Shown in pieces: positions 1 to 12,552 of a stretch of DNA of 64,000 nucleotides. The notes beneath the pieces were generated by a model that worked only from the letters and a program-made list of their open reading frames with translations, ran no database searches and was not told where the DNA came from. Each line of letters opens with the position of its first letter. Position 1 is the first letter of the stretch. The position numbers were made by a program, and so were the translations under genes. This DNA comes from Trifolium pratense (taxonomy: Eukaryota > Streptophyta > Magnoliopsida > Fabales > Fabaceae), in the NCBI RefSeq assembly GCF_020283565.1, contig NC_060065.1, positions 42,334,409 to 42,398,408 on the forward strand, written 5' to 3'.

Positions 1-101
1 TCGTAGGAGGGAAAAGACACTCATGAGTCATTTCTATTACATAAAGCGATGTGATGACATTTTTCCATTTCAATTCCCTTAACACACTTCACTTCTCTAA
101 C

Positions 102-3100
102 ATGTCAAAGGACACTGTTTTGTTTCTCTTCTTCATTGCAATCTTCCAATGCAATCTCTCCACTAAGTCTCATTCAGGAATCATTCTCCCGACTCAACTC
201 CACCACGACTCGCTGGTTTCATCGCCGGTAAGTTGTCCATCTCCTGATCGAAACCTCTACTACCAACCGGTTATTGGAATTCTAAGCCATCCCGGTGATG
301 GCGTCTCTGGCCGCCACAGTAATGCTACCGGTGCTTCCTTCATTCACGCCTCTTATGTTAAATTTGTGGAAGCTGCTGGTGCCAGAGTTGTTCCTCTCAT
401 TTATAATGAGCCATCGGAGATGCTTCTCAAGGTATCATCAATCAATAGTGATTTAGAAATGTTTGTGATTGTGACGATATTGAAGACATTTTTGCACTCA
501 CTGCAGAAACTCGAATTGGTAAACGGGGTTCTCTTCACCGGTGGATCGGCTAAAGATGGTTTATATTTTGAAACTGTTGGAACAATATTTAAGGTATCTG
601 TTTATTATTTTAAGAGCATCTCCAATATTTATGGTATTGTAGGAACCACTGGTTAGTAGTGTGTGAAACTCAAAGTTGCGTACAAAATGACCATTAAAAA
701 TGTTCTAATTCTCTGTACGTTTCAGAGGACTTGTATTTATTGGAAAATATTTTTGTATCTAAAATATATGCTGACAACTATTTTATTTGTATTTTTATAA
801 AATAAGTTTGTTTCCATGGTGTTACGGAATACTTTGTTTATGCATTTTAGAATTTTACATATTAAAATACATAAAATTGTATTTGTTTATGCAGAAAGTT
901 TTAGAGAAAAATGAAGCCAGAGACCATTTCCCATTATATGCCATCTGCTTAGGTTTTGAGCTTATAACAATGATCATAAGCGAGGTGAGTTATCTTTCTT
1001 ATAGTTTCATCATTTATACTTTTCTTATGTATAAGTTACATACTCACATAAATGCCTATATATGTAACAACATTACTTCACTGATTAGTCGAATTAACCA
1101 TCAATTTAATCTCTAAAATATCACTTTTCTTCAATTTAGTCCCTGCTATTAAGATGTTAGGGACTAGCATGAAGCATTTTTATATATTTTAGGGATCGCA
1201 TGTTATTTTTATGAGAAATGATATTTGTACAACCACTTTTGAACAACTTTGAAGACAACTTTCTCTTTCATACTCTAATTGTATTTTTACTTTCTCTCCT
1301 CCTCTCTTACTTTATTATTTTTATCTCAAAAGATGAAGCGAAAACATGTTGTCCCAAAAGTTGTCACAAAACTTGTTGTACATATAACACTCCTCTATTT
1401 TTATATATTTAAGGGACTAAAATTGATGATTTATTCTTATTTAGTCACGTTTATGTATAAAATAAAGGCATGTTTGCTGTCCAGTATGTGGCACATCGTA
1501 TCAAATTATATTCAGTGTCCACGTCAAGTGTCAGTGTCGTGTTTGTACTTCATAGGCCAATATGTTTTTCTTCATGAAACTATGAGAAAGGTTGAATACT
1601 TCTAGCAAACACAATCAAGTAGTTTATTTTTTCATTTGATTGTTTACAAAGTTTGGCTGTTCTTTTTTATGATAGGATGATAATATTCTTGAAGAATTCA
1701 AAGCGAAAAATCAGGCAAGTACTCTTCAATTTGTGGAAAGTGCGCATATTGAAGGAACTGTATTTCAAAGGTAAACAATCTGCATAAAATGCACCATTCT
1801 AAAGTTTCACTTTGATGCCTTAACGAACATGCAATGAGGTCATAAGTGTTGGGAGTCTGGAGAGAAGCGAGAGCTAATGTAAATCTTGGGATTCTGTTTA
1901 TACATGAATTTTTTTGTCTCTACAATGCAATCTATGTTCTGAAATTTTAATCATTCAAAAGTGTTTAATTTGCAAGTTGTTAATCACTTATCTTTTTTCT
2001 TGCAGATTTCCTCCAGACTTGTTAAAGAAGTTGAGTACAGATTGTCTAGTCATGCAAAATCATGCTGTGAGTATTTAATATAGTCTATAAGTTGTTGGAA
2101 CAACTAGCAACAAAAGAGTAATAACGAATAAACGCAAACAATAATGAACACAAGAAGTTTGATAACGGAGTTCCCCAAATGGTGGGTACGTCTCCGACGG
2201 TAGAATTCGCTACAGCACGTTTCTATTAGATGAATGAATGAATTAGGGTTTCAGTATTACAAGCGGTATTTAATATTTAACTAATAATTCAGCCCAGATA
2301 ACAACAACAAATACCGGCAAGAGCTTCGCTCCGCTAGCTCAACTCCAGAGCCGTTCCCAACCTCTTCCTGATGCATATGAGCCATACTCAACATAAGTTA
2401 TTCTTCAACATGAGGCTCTTGTTATCACAAATTGGAGTATTTAGTTACTAGATCAACATCATTGATAATCAATTTGGTTATATCAGTTCTTGAAAAACAA
2501 AGTTTAATGAAGTTTCATTATCAGATATACATATTTGAAACTTAGTATTGTTTTTTTATATCTGACTTCATGACAGTATGGCATATCCCCTGCAAAGTTT
2601 CTTAGTAATCAAAAGTTATCTAATTTTTTCGAGATCTTGACAACTTGCAACGACGAAGAAGACAAGGTATTGAATAACATGTTCTCTTGTGAGGTTATAT
2701 GGTTTGTAAATTAATTCATAACCTGAAATGAGCTTTCATCACATATAGAAAACTAATAGCATTTGTAATTGTTTTTAGGTTTATGTTTCCACGATACGTT
2801 CACGAAAATATCCGGTGACCGGCTTCCAATGGCATCCAGAGGTGATTAAAAAAATTATGTTCACAATCTGTAATTGCGGTATCGTAGATTACAATTCCAA
2901 AATACTATCTAATTAAGCTCCCATAGAACTGGAAATGGATTTCCTGCAGTAATTCTGACATAATTACTGATTTCGACAATTCGATCTAAATCAATGTTCC
3001 AAATCATTTAGAAATAATTTAATGAATGTGTGATTTTGAGCTGTTTGATCTCAAATCAATGGTCGAGATTAATTACTGTGTGGTATTATTACTTAGAGAA

Positions 3101-3711
3101 TCCAAGTCGTAGATTAATTACTGCATGAAACACTTTCTTTTAATCTTTACTTTACATATCTAACATTATTTATATAATTGATTCCATAGAAAAATCCTTT
3201 TGGATGGGGCTCACCAAGAATTCCACACACAGAGGATGCCATTCAGACAACTCAATATGTTGCAAATTTTTTGGTTAGGTAAGTTTCAAGAATTTGATAA
3301 ATTGTTCATTCATTGCTTTTAGCAGATAACTTATGGCACATAAACTTGTACTATCTCACAAGAGCTTATAACATTCTTTAAGATGTTAATTTAAGTAGCG
3401 TTTGAGTTTAGTGTATATCATCATATTGTCTAACACTTATCTATAGCTTACTTGACATTGTTCTACTTTCACCGATCCGGTTCCAGTGAAGCGAGGAAAT
3501 CCGCAACGAGGCCAGTTGCTCAAGAATTGTTTGACAATCTCATTTACAATTATAGTCCAACTTTTTATGCTAAGGCAGGGTAAGCCTAAAATATCTTTAT
3601 TATGAATTGATTATTGATATTTATGTTTTGTATGTCAAGTTACAAACTTACTAATGTTGGTTTTATTCTACTTGTAGGAAAGCATATGATGAAGTTTATA
3701 TATTTGTATAA
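102..3711 (+). CDS. GGH: Gamma-glutamyl hydrolase (folate polyglutamate hydrolase), 10 exons
   Basis: Exons read by eye: 102-431, 507-593, 895-984, 1676-1770, 2006-2066, 2577-2666, 2779-2841, 3190-3278, 3487-3579, 3678-3711. They join in frame to 343 residues with GT/AG borders. The product is a class I glutamine-amidotransferase-fold peptidase that trims the gamma-glutamyl tail of folates, normally in the vacuole. The nucleophile is Cys157 (in AICLGFE, exon 3) and the acid/base pair is His270-Glu272 (QWHPE, exon 7), as in the human enzyme. The N-terminus after Met102 is a hydrophobic signal peptide (LFLFFIAIF). An in-frame ATG at 54 would add 16 residues ahead of it, so I prefer 102. The promoter lies outside the window. 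Introns 3 and 5 carry a MITE and a solo LTR, yet the reading frame is intact. Identification is confident; exact exon edges are inferred. Confidence 0.93.
1213..1395. mobile_element. MITE in GGH intron 3, perfect 9-bp target duplication
   Basis: The ends are imperfect terminal inverted repeats: the left begins GAGAAATGATATTTGTACAAC, and the right, reversed, reads GAGGAGTGTTATATGTACAAC. The 9 bp on each side are identical (TATTTTTAT at 1204-1212 and 1396-1404). A 9-bp duplication is the hallmark of Mutator-like elements. No coding capacity in 183 bp, so it is non-autonomous. Confidence 0.8.
2093..2393. mobile_element. Solo LTR in GGH intron 5, 5-bp TSD TAAGT
   Basis: A 301-bp block starts TGTTGGAACAAC and ends ACTCAACA (TG...CA). 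It is flanked by the same 5 bp, TAAGT, at 2088-2092 and 2394-2398. It contains text typical of plant Copia LTRs (around 2168-2215, a GGAGTTCCCC...GGGTACGTCTCCG stretch). No internal retroelement sequence is present, so it is the product of LTR-LTR recombination. It lies wholly between exons 5 and 6. Confidence 0.75.
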
Positions 3712-4468
3712 ATCTAAATATGCTGGAGAAATCAAGTGATAACAATATAGTGTATAAGAATTAGGCATGTGTTTGTATTCTTATTAGCACTTTGTAATTG
3801 TACCATGTTATAACATGGTGTTTTTTTAGGACTGTTTCCTATTGAAAGGTTATGTATATCATATGGTTTCTTCAAAGATGACTTTTATGCTTAATTTGAA
3901 ACCAAAGTAATTGTTTTTTAATTGTTTCTTCAAAGATGACGTTTATGTATATCATATTATTTTTTTACTAATAAATAAAAACAAATATTAGCATTTAAGA
4001 TGTCGTTGGATTCATCTCGAAGATTATTTTTAAAATATCATATTTTTATAATTTTTACTATTATACAATTAAAAATATTAATCGTCAAAGTTATGCATTG
4101 ACATGCGTGACGCAGTCAACTAGCTCACTCATTATGTGACTGAGGGAGTACTGTAATTATTAGTAAAAAAAAGAGTAAACAAAACTATAGTTAAAGATGA
4201 AGACAATGATAATCCATAAAGCATACATACCAGCACACTTTAATTAACATACCACCAGCACACTTTAATTAACATACAAACACATTTTTAACATACCAGC
4301 ACACTTTAATATAAGGATAGAATGAGAGGAAAAAAAAAATTTAAAATACATTGGGGGTAAAGAGATAAATGTAAGGGTAGAAAAAAAAATTCCTCATCTC
4401 AATTATCCATTCAAGTGTGGAATTTTTATACATTACACTTGAGAAAAACAAAAACATTATTCATATTA
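3712..4468. other. GGH 3' flank, no gene seen
   Basis: AT-rich sequence downstream of GGH. It presumably holds the 3' UTR and polyadenylation region of GGH. The only structure I see is three copies of a CCAGCACACTTTAAT unit between about 4229 and 4311. No coding similarity recognised. Confidence 0.5.
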
Positions 4469-5240
4469 TCTATATATATAATTCCTAAATAGTTCTCTTA
4501 CTATCCATCTTAACCCTAATCCAAATCACCCACTTACATCCAATTAAATCACACAATAATGCCACATCACTTCCTTATATTATATCATTCTCATCTCTAT
4601 TTTTTTTTGTTTTTATATTATATCAATCTCATAATAAATAATAAAGAATTATGCTTCTCCAATTATCCAAAAATTGATGTCACAAGATGTTACAGTTTTC
4701 TACATTATTATTGAATTATACCTCTCCAATTATCCAAAAATTGATGTCACAAGATGTTACACTTTTCTACATTATTATAACATTCCTTAGTGACAATGAA
4801 GATCAGCATAGTTGGATTCTCTTTCAACATTTATCTCATTTAAATGTCAACCGTTTTCATAGAAACAACAAAGAGTTTATAATTTAGTCACACAAAAAAA
4901 TACGAAGAGTGTATACATTATTGATTTAGTTACATTATAATTGTAGAGAAGAGTGAAGGTTATGCAAAAAGTTAGTTTATGGGATTGAAATATATAACCA
5001 TTATCATTATCATATTTCATTCAATTTTGATGATCCGTACTCATTCTCTATACATATAGGTATATATATATATTGGTTGGAGGAAGTGATAAGTACATCA
5101 CTTTTATACTATTATTATTATTATTATTTATTTTTTTTTTATTTTATAATACTTATTGTTACAATTTATACGAATAATTTTTCAACATTATAATATAAAA
5201 TACAACATAACACTTGTGCATCGCACGGGTGTCGGGCTAG
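4469..5240 (+). mobile_element. Non-autonomous Helitron (772 bp)
   Basis: The 5' end is TCTATATATATAATTCC, preceded by A. The 3' end is CTAG (5237-5240), followed by T: the A^T insertion rule, TC start and CTRR end of Helitrons. Just before the 3' end a hairpin pairs CACTTGTGC (5211-5219) with GCACGGGTG (5223-5231) around an ATC loop, with two G-U pairs. There is no Rep/helicase, so it depends on a partner. It contains a direct duplication (about 57 bp, 4654-4710 and 4721-4777, period 67). It lies in the gap between GGH and POLD3. Confidence 0.78.
4654..4777. repeat. Tandem duplication inside the Helitron, period 67
   Basis: Both copies share CTCCAATTATCCAAAAATTG and run on through GATGTCACAAGATGTTACA, with very few differences. 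This is a recent local duplication inside the element. It creates a 66-codon ORF that I do not regard as a gene. Confidence 0.7.
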
Positions 5241-5531
5241 TTATTTTTAAAAGGGTGACTCAAACTCAAAGTTGATAAATATCTTATTTAAAAAATAAAA
5301 AAAAAAAAAAAAAAACTTAGAGATACTCGATACCTAATGGCTAATGGCTAATACCAAGAAAGAAACAAAAAACCGATAGGGAAAAAAAAAAAAAAAGGAA
5401 CCGGGAAAAGTGTAATTGAAGGAGTAAAGTGGAATTTACTCTACAATAAACATCTCTTCTTCTTCATTCCGTTCCATCACTTTTATTTTATCAAAACAGA
5501 AAAAATATTTTCATTTCGTCCACAAAATATA

Positions 5532-5543
5532 TTGGCGGGAAAA
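5532..5543 (+). promoter_or_regulatory. E2F-type site upstream of POLD3
   Basis: TTGGCGGGAAAA is, on the other strand, TTTTCCCGCCAA, a perfect E2F consensus. It is about 65 bp upstream of the POLD3 start codon. E2F/DP factors drive S-phase genes, and a DNA-polymerase delta subunit is a natural target. The site is seen in the sequence; its use is inferred. Confidence 0.7.
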
Positions 5544-5608
5544 CGAAGCGAATGAAATAAGAACAAGACCCCCAAACGCGCCTTTTGTCGTCGTTCTGTT
5601 CTATTCCG

Positions 5609-8600
5609 ATGTCGCAAATCGAAACCCTATCTCTGATTCACGAGATCGAATCTCTAATCTCCGATCAACTTCAAGTGGTATTTCACTCTCTCCGATCAAA
5701 TCTCTTCCTTTCTCCCTTACTCTTTCCCTAAATTTCAATTTCCAAGGGTTTTTATCAAATTCCTAATTTTCTTTCATTTCATCAAAATTTGTTTGATTTC
5801 AGGTTTCATACAAGTGGCTGAGTCGCAATTATCAGATATCATCTGATGAAGCAAAGAGGTAGGGTTTTTAGTTTTCTGAATTGGGTAAAAAGCTTTGTTT
5901 TCTAAAATTGCTGGTTTTTTTTTTTTTTTTTGTGGTATGAGTATATGAAAAGTTGAAAATTTTGTTACTTGTAGGTTGCTTCATGAATTTGTTGAAAAAC
6001 ATGAGGGTGGGTTGGAAGTGGTGTATGCTTTGTCTGGCTGGTTAAAGAGTACTCATCGTAGTTACCACATAAGGCTTGTTACTGGACCAAAGCTAGCAGG
6101 TACTATGATTTTTTTAAGTATAATCATTATAGTCGTAGTGTCAATTATGTACTGTGAAAGTTAGACATGGACACTGGACACGAAATTGACACATCGACAC
6201 TAATAATAATTTAAGTAAATAAAAGTGATTGAATGTAACTATATGTGTCGGACACTAGACAGGTCTTAAATCTGAAGCGTCAGTGCTACGTAGGTTATGA
6301 ATTTATAAGATTGAAAATGAGTTTTAACTTTTCCTTAATGGTAATTTTTTTTACTACTGCTGAACCCTTTGCTGTAAGATATTTTTAATGAATACAGTAT
6401 AACTTTATATATATTCAAGATAATTACACATGAATGAAAGGCACGCGGGGAACAAATTGCGCCGAAAAAAGAATGATAATATATAGCTTGATATGATGTC
6501 ATTTTTTTTTATTCATAGTTTTATCACTGTTTAGTTTATGCTTGTTCAGTCGGTTTGAGTGTCAGGCGATTAGGGCCGTGATCAAAAGAAACATAACTGA
6601 TAGATGTTATTTTCCAAGTGAAGTGTTTGTCCTTTAGCATCTTTTTCTACAGAAACTGAAGTAATTTTTGTTTATTAATTCTCCAACGTTAAACCAGGAC
6701 ATGAATTAATTTGGTGTTTCTCTGACCCACCAGTTTGGTATGTTCAATTTTGTCTCTATTTAACGAACTGCTTATCAAGAAACTCAGTTGACCTGTTCAG
6801 TAACATTTTTAGAAACATTGTTTGTGAATGAGTTTTCAGAAAAGAAATTTCTTGTCACTCTTGATTGCCTTACAAACATTAGGAAGTAGGAGTAACATGG
6901 AACTAATTCCCACCTTCTATGCAGAAGCACAGCACGACTTTGATGGAAATTGCTCAGTCCAGGTATATAGTGTGCAACCCAGCATTCCAAAGGATCCAGC
7001 TGTGCTTTGGAATGCAGAATTCATTCAAGCAGAAGAGCTCTCCAAGCAGCCTTCCTCTGTTGATAATTGCTTGAGAGACAATAGGTACGTTCCGTTTCTT
7101 CAGACTATGCATATATTAGTATATATGGATTTGGTTTGTCATTTGGTTGTCCATCAAGCAAGTCTTGTTGTTAGTGGTAATAGTTTGATTGCTTATAAAA
7201 ATTATGCCAGCAGACTCGGTGCTACTTGTATTGAACTGACAAATTTTCTTTTTGGTTCACTTTGCTAGTGAGGATTACAACACTTATCTTTTTTGTACAC
7301 TTGACAGAGACAAGAATTTTCTTTATGAAAGTTTTCTGTGAGCTTTAGTAGGAATACTCGGCCTCCTATATATTCATGTATATCAGAGAATGCATACATT
7401 TTACATTTATAAAGAGCTATACATAAAAATTAAACAATTTGTATGATGTAACTACAATAACTTTCCAATGGTACATTGACTCAAATTGTTCCTTATGACG
7501 AATTAATCAACATGACTTGTTCCAAACCTTGCCATTTCTCTCCCTTAATAGTCTTTTGGAGAAATGGAGTGCCCTAGTGTTTTTGAAGAAAGGTTGGTAT
7601 TAAGTTTTTTCCACCCCCTTGTTGTGCTATTTTCTTCTCCCTAAAAATATTGTGGAATGTATATAATATGCTGTGTTAGAATTTTGGGTTGGGCCTACAA
7701 AACCGGCTTGTAAGGTGGGGATTTCCCCCACTTATAAACATATCTTTAGGCCATCTCACATTCAATGTGGGACTCTTAATAATATGATTTTTTTTTCTTT
7801 TTCTATTTTACAAGGGAAGGTTAAACGATGGGAAATGTGATAATGTGGTGCAACTGTCCAGGACATGTGATAGCACAAAACATTTAAAAAGAGAGATGAA
7901 AACAAGTTCTTTTAAAAATTAGGGGAAAAGGTTTTTTTTTTTGTTTTTGTTTCAGATTAACTAAAAGTAGTTTTAATAAAACTTATATTGGAGAATCTTT
8001 GAAGTGAAAATCTAGCGATGAATCCAATATCTCAGTCTGCTGCCAGTTCCTTTTTCATTGTATCTGTGTGCAATAAGTTGGCCCAAACCTAAATGATGAA
8101 TCCAATATCTCGGTCTGCTGCCAGTTCCTTTTTCACTGTTGTAAGGTTTAATTTCCACAATAACTAACATCATTAAAGAAGAATTTCATCAGTGAAAATT
8201 ATTAAAACTATTTCCTTTTACTGCTAGCTGCTCAGTCTTAATCTGAATGGACGTGCACGTATACTTGTCCTTATATAAGATGATGTTCTCATTGATACAT
8301 ATAGATGTGTTTGGGGTTTTATGGCGGCTAACTAGCATATTTATCAGGTTCTGTGGAATCTCTAACACTTTTGTACGAAGAAACGTGGATGGCCAACCGG
8401 CAGTTTCTGCCACTCCACAAATAAAATCTGTAGTAGGTTTGGGATCAACAAAGAGTAACGTTGTTCAACCACCTCCGAAAAACATAGCACACAATTCTAT
8501 TGCGAAAGTTGATCTCAAATCACAGAATGTGGTGAAAGATTTCAAGAGTGAAAGCAATGGTACAGGGAATGCTGTAGTTCATGAAAACATCAATAAACCT

Positions 8601-10328
8601 ACTGCAGAGAAAGAAAAGTCCCTTCTCTTGCCCACAGGAAAAAAGAAAGTTCAAGCTGATAAAAATGGCTCTGCTACCGGCGGTTCGTTGGCAAGCTTTT
8701 GGGGTCGTCCATCTGCAAAACCCAAGCCATGCTCTGTGCCAGCAGAAAATAGCAACACGATTTCGAATCCTTCTGGTTGGTTTACATTTCAGTTTATTGA
8801 ATATGCTTTTTTTTTTTAGATTTTGAGATCCTTCTGGATGATTATAGTTATAATACATCTCCAATATTTTTACCGACATAATTTATTTTTTCAGAAGCTA
8901 CTGAAAATGCCCAAACTTGTGCTAATGAAGCAGAAGCAGACAGTGATGATGACAATCAAGGTGTCCCCTTAAGAAGATCATCCAATAGGAAAAGGAGGGT
9001 TGTCTTTGATTTGTCAGATGAAGATGAAGATGTCGTCAATTTAGCATCACCTGAGGTCCCTAGTAAACAGTTGTCTCAAGATTCCAGACAAAATGACAAA
9101 AACCTGTTAGAGAAAGAACCTTTGAATTTTGATTTGCCGGTAGAAATTAAACCATTGGTTAAGGAAGAGAGAGTTGAGAAAAAAGTTTTCCAACCACCAA
9201 GAGAAGATTTATCAGTTATCACCAAGTGCACAACTGCTGGGAAATCATCTACTGAGAAGTTGCACAGTAGTGCTCCAGAAATTTGTGTAAAAAAGGATAG
9301 TGTAAAAATGGCCGCTCCAGATTCAACTAAGAGGAGAAAAGTGATGAAGACCAGGATTGATGAACGAGGAAGAGAAGGTACCCATTTAGCATACACGTTA
9401 CCTTTATGTATGACTCATTGACTATAATATGTTAATTTTGCACTTATGTTTTGAACCTAGTTCTTTAAGAAAATCTCACCTATATATGCATTATTTTTGG
9501 GTGATCCTTATCAAAATTTTCATTCACCATAACTTCTTTAAGAAAATCTCACCTATATATGCATTATTTTTGGGTGAACCTACTTCTTTTGCACTTCCTT
9601 TATATTATATATCTGTATGTCTCTTAAGTTTATGTTTATTCTTCAGTGACTGATGTATTCTGGGAGGGGGAGGAGATAGAGGCAAAGAAAGCTGATATGG
9701 TTACAGCAAAGAAGACTGATACGGTTGCAAAGAAAGCGGACAATAATGGATCTACCAATGCTGTCAACAGGTTAGTGTTATTACTTACTTCACATTTAAA
9801 CCAAATTAATGAAATTATGGGAACAACCATTTTCAAAGGCTGCATGAGACCTTGTTAGGTCCCCCTATAAAATGGTTCCTCATTAGGTTTGCTTTGCAAC
9901 TTGCAAGGTATTTCTAAAGTTTCTTCAAGGTTTGACTGAAAAATCGTGATTTCAAGATATTGAAAATTTGAAATGACTTTAGCTTGATATATGCAATTCA
10001 AGGATTTAAGCAGTTCACTGCTCATTTTTACTAGCTGATTGTCCATTCTAGTCAGCAATAACATTTTAAAACTTTTGAAGTTTGTATACTTCCCCAATGT
10101 ACTTTTATGTGTTGTTTAAACTCAAATATCCTATTTTTGGAAAATAGTTTACTGTTTTACTGTAAGTTTTAAGCTTGTCAGTTTTCAACGACTAACTTTA
10201 TTCATTGCATTTCCAGTGCACCGGCAACTAAGAAGCCACCAGCTACTGGAAAAGGAGGAAGCAAGAAAGCATTAAATTCAAAAGATCCCAAACAGGGCAA
10301 TCTTCTTTCATTTTTCAAGAAAGTATGA
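5609..10328 (+). CDS. POLD3: DNA polymerase delta subunit 3 (p66/Cdc27 type), 8 exons
   Basis: Exons: 5609-5677, 5803-5858, 5975-6099, 6925-7084, 8348-8775, 8895-9377, 9647-9770, 10217-10328. All phases agree and give 518 residues. The N-terminal ~140 residues match the folded Cdc27/p66 region (QLQVVSYKWLSRNY, HIRLVTGPKL, then FDGNCSVQVYSVQ), which binds the B subunit of polymerase delta. The rest is low-complexity, Lys/Glu-rich linker with acidic runs. The C-terminus QGNLLSFFKKV is a PIP box for PCNA. The protein acts in the nucleus as an accessory subunit for processive synthesis. The large fourth intron (7085-8347) has collected repeats. The candidate E2F site upstream fits S-phase expression. 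ORF-like stretches beyond the exons are intron read-through. Confidence 0.92.
7676..7790. repeat. Short dispersed LTR-like repeat in POLD3 intron 4
   Basis: The block runs from TGTTAGAATTTTGGGTTGGG through AACCGGCTTGTAAGGTGGGG to GTGGGACTCTTAATAA. I recognise it as a very common short repeat of legume introns and intergenic DNA, probably the LTR of a miniature (TRIM-like) element. Ends are uncertain and I see no clear TSD. Confidence 0.45.
8017..8139. repeat. Local direct duplication in POLD3 intron 4 (period 78)
   Basis: GATGAATCCAATATCTC(A/G)G and the following CTGCTGCCAGTTCCTTTTTC occur at 8017-8060 and again from 8095, with only two or three changes. Non-coding. Confidence 0.7.
9461..9578. 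repeat. Local direct duplication in POLD3 intron 6 (period ~73)
   Basis: TTCTTTAAGAAAATCTCACC with the following TATATATGCATTATTTTTGG occurs at 9461-9503 and from 9534. Non-coding, inside the intron between exons 6 and 7. Confidence 0.7.
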
Positions 10329-11275
10329 AACCATCTTCCCGAAGAGTTACGTTATTCAAGGGACTGTTCTTGCATGATAATTCATCAATGGTGCTTTGTG
10401 ATTGTGAGGATTTTGCATTATGTAGATCTAGTTCCATTTTAGTTTTGTGTTTCTGTGTAATCTGTATTCGGGATAGTTGAAATACCCTAAATGTGTTATG
10501 TACTCCTTTTCTTGTATACATGCATTTGCTGATATAACTTCTATTTTACCCAAACAAGCATAGCGCACATACAGGTCACGGCACAAGAAATTGTTGTTTG
10601 ATGAAAGTAAATGTTTAAGCAGACGAGGAAGCATTCACTGCTGAAGTGATTTCGGCAATTAATTTTAAATCGCATAATACAGATTCTAGTTTTCGATTTA
10701 TCAGTCACAATGTGAGCTGCAATTTTTATCCAACAACTTAAATAGACTAAGTTGCAGTACCAATTAAAAATTGATGTAATATCTAACCAAGTCATAGACT
10801 TCAAGTATGGCTTCAAATCTCTAACCAAGTCATCCATCTATTTGAAGCCTATGAGCTCCCAAGCTCCCTACAAATTCTCATTTATAAACTAAGTGAAGTG
10901 TGAAGGTGGCAATATTTGTTCAAACTCTAATTCTGTTTGAGCCTTGCTAAGAAAAGACATGGGTCCACACTAATTTATATATTTTCCTTTAATATGTTGT
11001 AATAGGAGTAGAAGATAGTATTATACAATTAACTTAATATCCTTAATTATTTGTTTATTCAACTCTGTTTTGTTGTCGTGAAACAAAAATAGTCTTGATT
11101 GTGATATACCTTCCCATTTTATATTACAAAAAAACCAAAGTATTAGCGTTCCGCTTGCCACAAGTGTGTCTTATTCAAAACATTCTCACAAGTACGTAGA
11201 AAAGAGAGTTGTTTTTAGCACTAAAAGATTAATTAACTAATATACATACTCCTACAATTCAAGCATTAACTTGGC
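10329..11275. other. Gap between POLD3 and the cysteine protease
   Basis: Presumably the POLD3 3' UTR followed by the protease promoter. AT-rich; no coding similarity and no clear transposon ends seen. Confidence 0.45.
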
Positions 11276-11283
11276 TATAAATA
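11276..11283 (+). promoter_or_regulatory. TATA box of the cysteine protease gene
   Basis: TATAAATA lies about 115 bp upstream of the start codon. This is a normal spacing for a plant TATA box plus a leader of about 85 bases. Confidence 0.65.
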
Positions 11284-11397
11284 CATGAAAAAATCTTGGT
11301 AAATACACAACACTTCTTTCTCACATTCATCTACTATACTAATTAATCATCCTTGTTTGTTCCAATTATTATTGTCACACATTGCACTTGATATACC

Positions 11398-12552
11398 ATG
11401 GTTATAAATACTCAAGTGCATTATATTTCATTTGCTTTGTTTCTTTGTTTAGGATTATGGGCTTTTCAAGCCACATCTCGTACTCTCCAAAATGATCCTA
11501 TGTATGAGAAGCATGAGCAATGGATGAAACAGCATGGCAAAGTCTACAAGGATTTACATGAAAGGCAAAAACGTTTTGGGATATTCAAAGAAAATGTGAA
11601 TTATATTGAAACTTCCAACAATGTTGGAAATAAAACTTATAAATTGGGCGTTAATCATTTTGCTGACTTGGCTAACCATGAGTTTGTAGCATCTAGAAAC
11701 AAATTCAATGGTTATTTGCATGACTCAAGTACAACTACTTTTAAGTATGAAAATGTAAGTGATGTACCAACTGCGGTGGATTGGAGGCAGCAAGGAGCAG
11801 TGACACCAATAAAAGATCAAGGAAAATGTGGTAAGTTTTTACTCCCGAGTGAACCAGTTTGATCGTGCGCATTATTCAATTTAACTTATGCTATCTGTGC
11901 TTTTGGTTTCTTAATAACTTTCTTTAGTCATTTTAATAGTTGTGATTTAATAATTGTAGGATGTTGTTGGGCATTTTCCGCCGTTGCATCAACCGAAGGA
12001 ATTCATAAGTTGAGTACAGGAAATTTGGTTTCTTTATCAGAACAAGAACTTGTTGATTGTGACATAAATGGTGAAGACCAAGGTTGTGAGGGTGGTCTTA
12101 TGGATGATGCTTTTGAATTCATCATAAAAAATAACGGACTCAGCACCGAAGCTGAATACCCTTATCAAGGTGTTGATGGAACATGCAATACAAATGAAAG
12201 AGGTATCTCTGCTGCTACGATTTCCGGGTACGAGAATGTCCCCATCAACGATGAGTTAGCACTACAAAAAGTTGTTGCTAATCAACCAGTTTCTGTTGCC
12301 ATTGATGCTAGTGGCAACGACTTTCAATTTTACACAAGTGGTGTCTTTACCGGTTCATGTGGAACTGACTTGGATCATGGTGTCGCTGTAGTGGGTTATG
12401 GTGTTAGCGACGATGGGACCGAGTATTGGTTGGTGAAGAACTCATGGGGAACTCAATGGGGTGAAGAAGGTTACATCAGGATACAAAGGGGTGTAGATGA
12501 TTCAGAAGGACTATGTGGCATTGCAAAGCAACCATCTTATCCAACTGTATAA
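11398..12552 (+). CDS. Papain-like cysteine protease (C1A, SAG12/SAG39 type), 2 exons
   Basis: Exons 11398-11830 and 11960-12552 join in phase 1 to 341 residues. Order: signal peptide (about residues 1-27), I29 inhibitor prodomain with the ERFNIN pattern ([17 protein letters not shown]) and the GVNHFADL (GNFD-type) motif, then the mature enzyme from about VPTAVDWR. Catalytic Cys147 sits in CGCCWAFS (Cys instead of the usual Ser before it, as in SAG12). His284 is in [11 protein letters not shown], Asn305 in [13 protein letters not shown] and the oxyanion Gln141 in KDQGKCG. There is no C-terminal granulin domain and no ER-retention tail. Such enzymes act in the vacuole or secreted, often in senescence or nodule ageing. 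Likely complete and active. Confidence 0.93.

Noticed and set aside
51..101. GGH start at the upstream in-frame ATG (54)
   Set aside because: It would put 16 extra residues before an otherwise typical signal peptide; ATG 102 fits secretion better.
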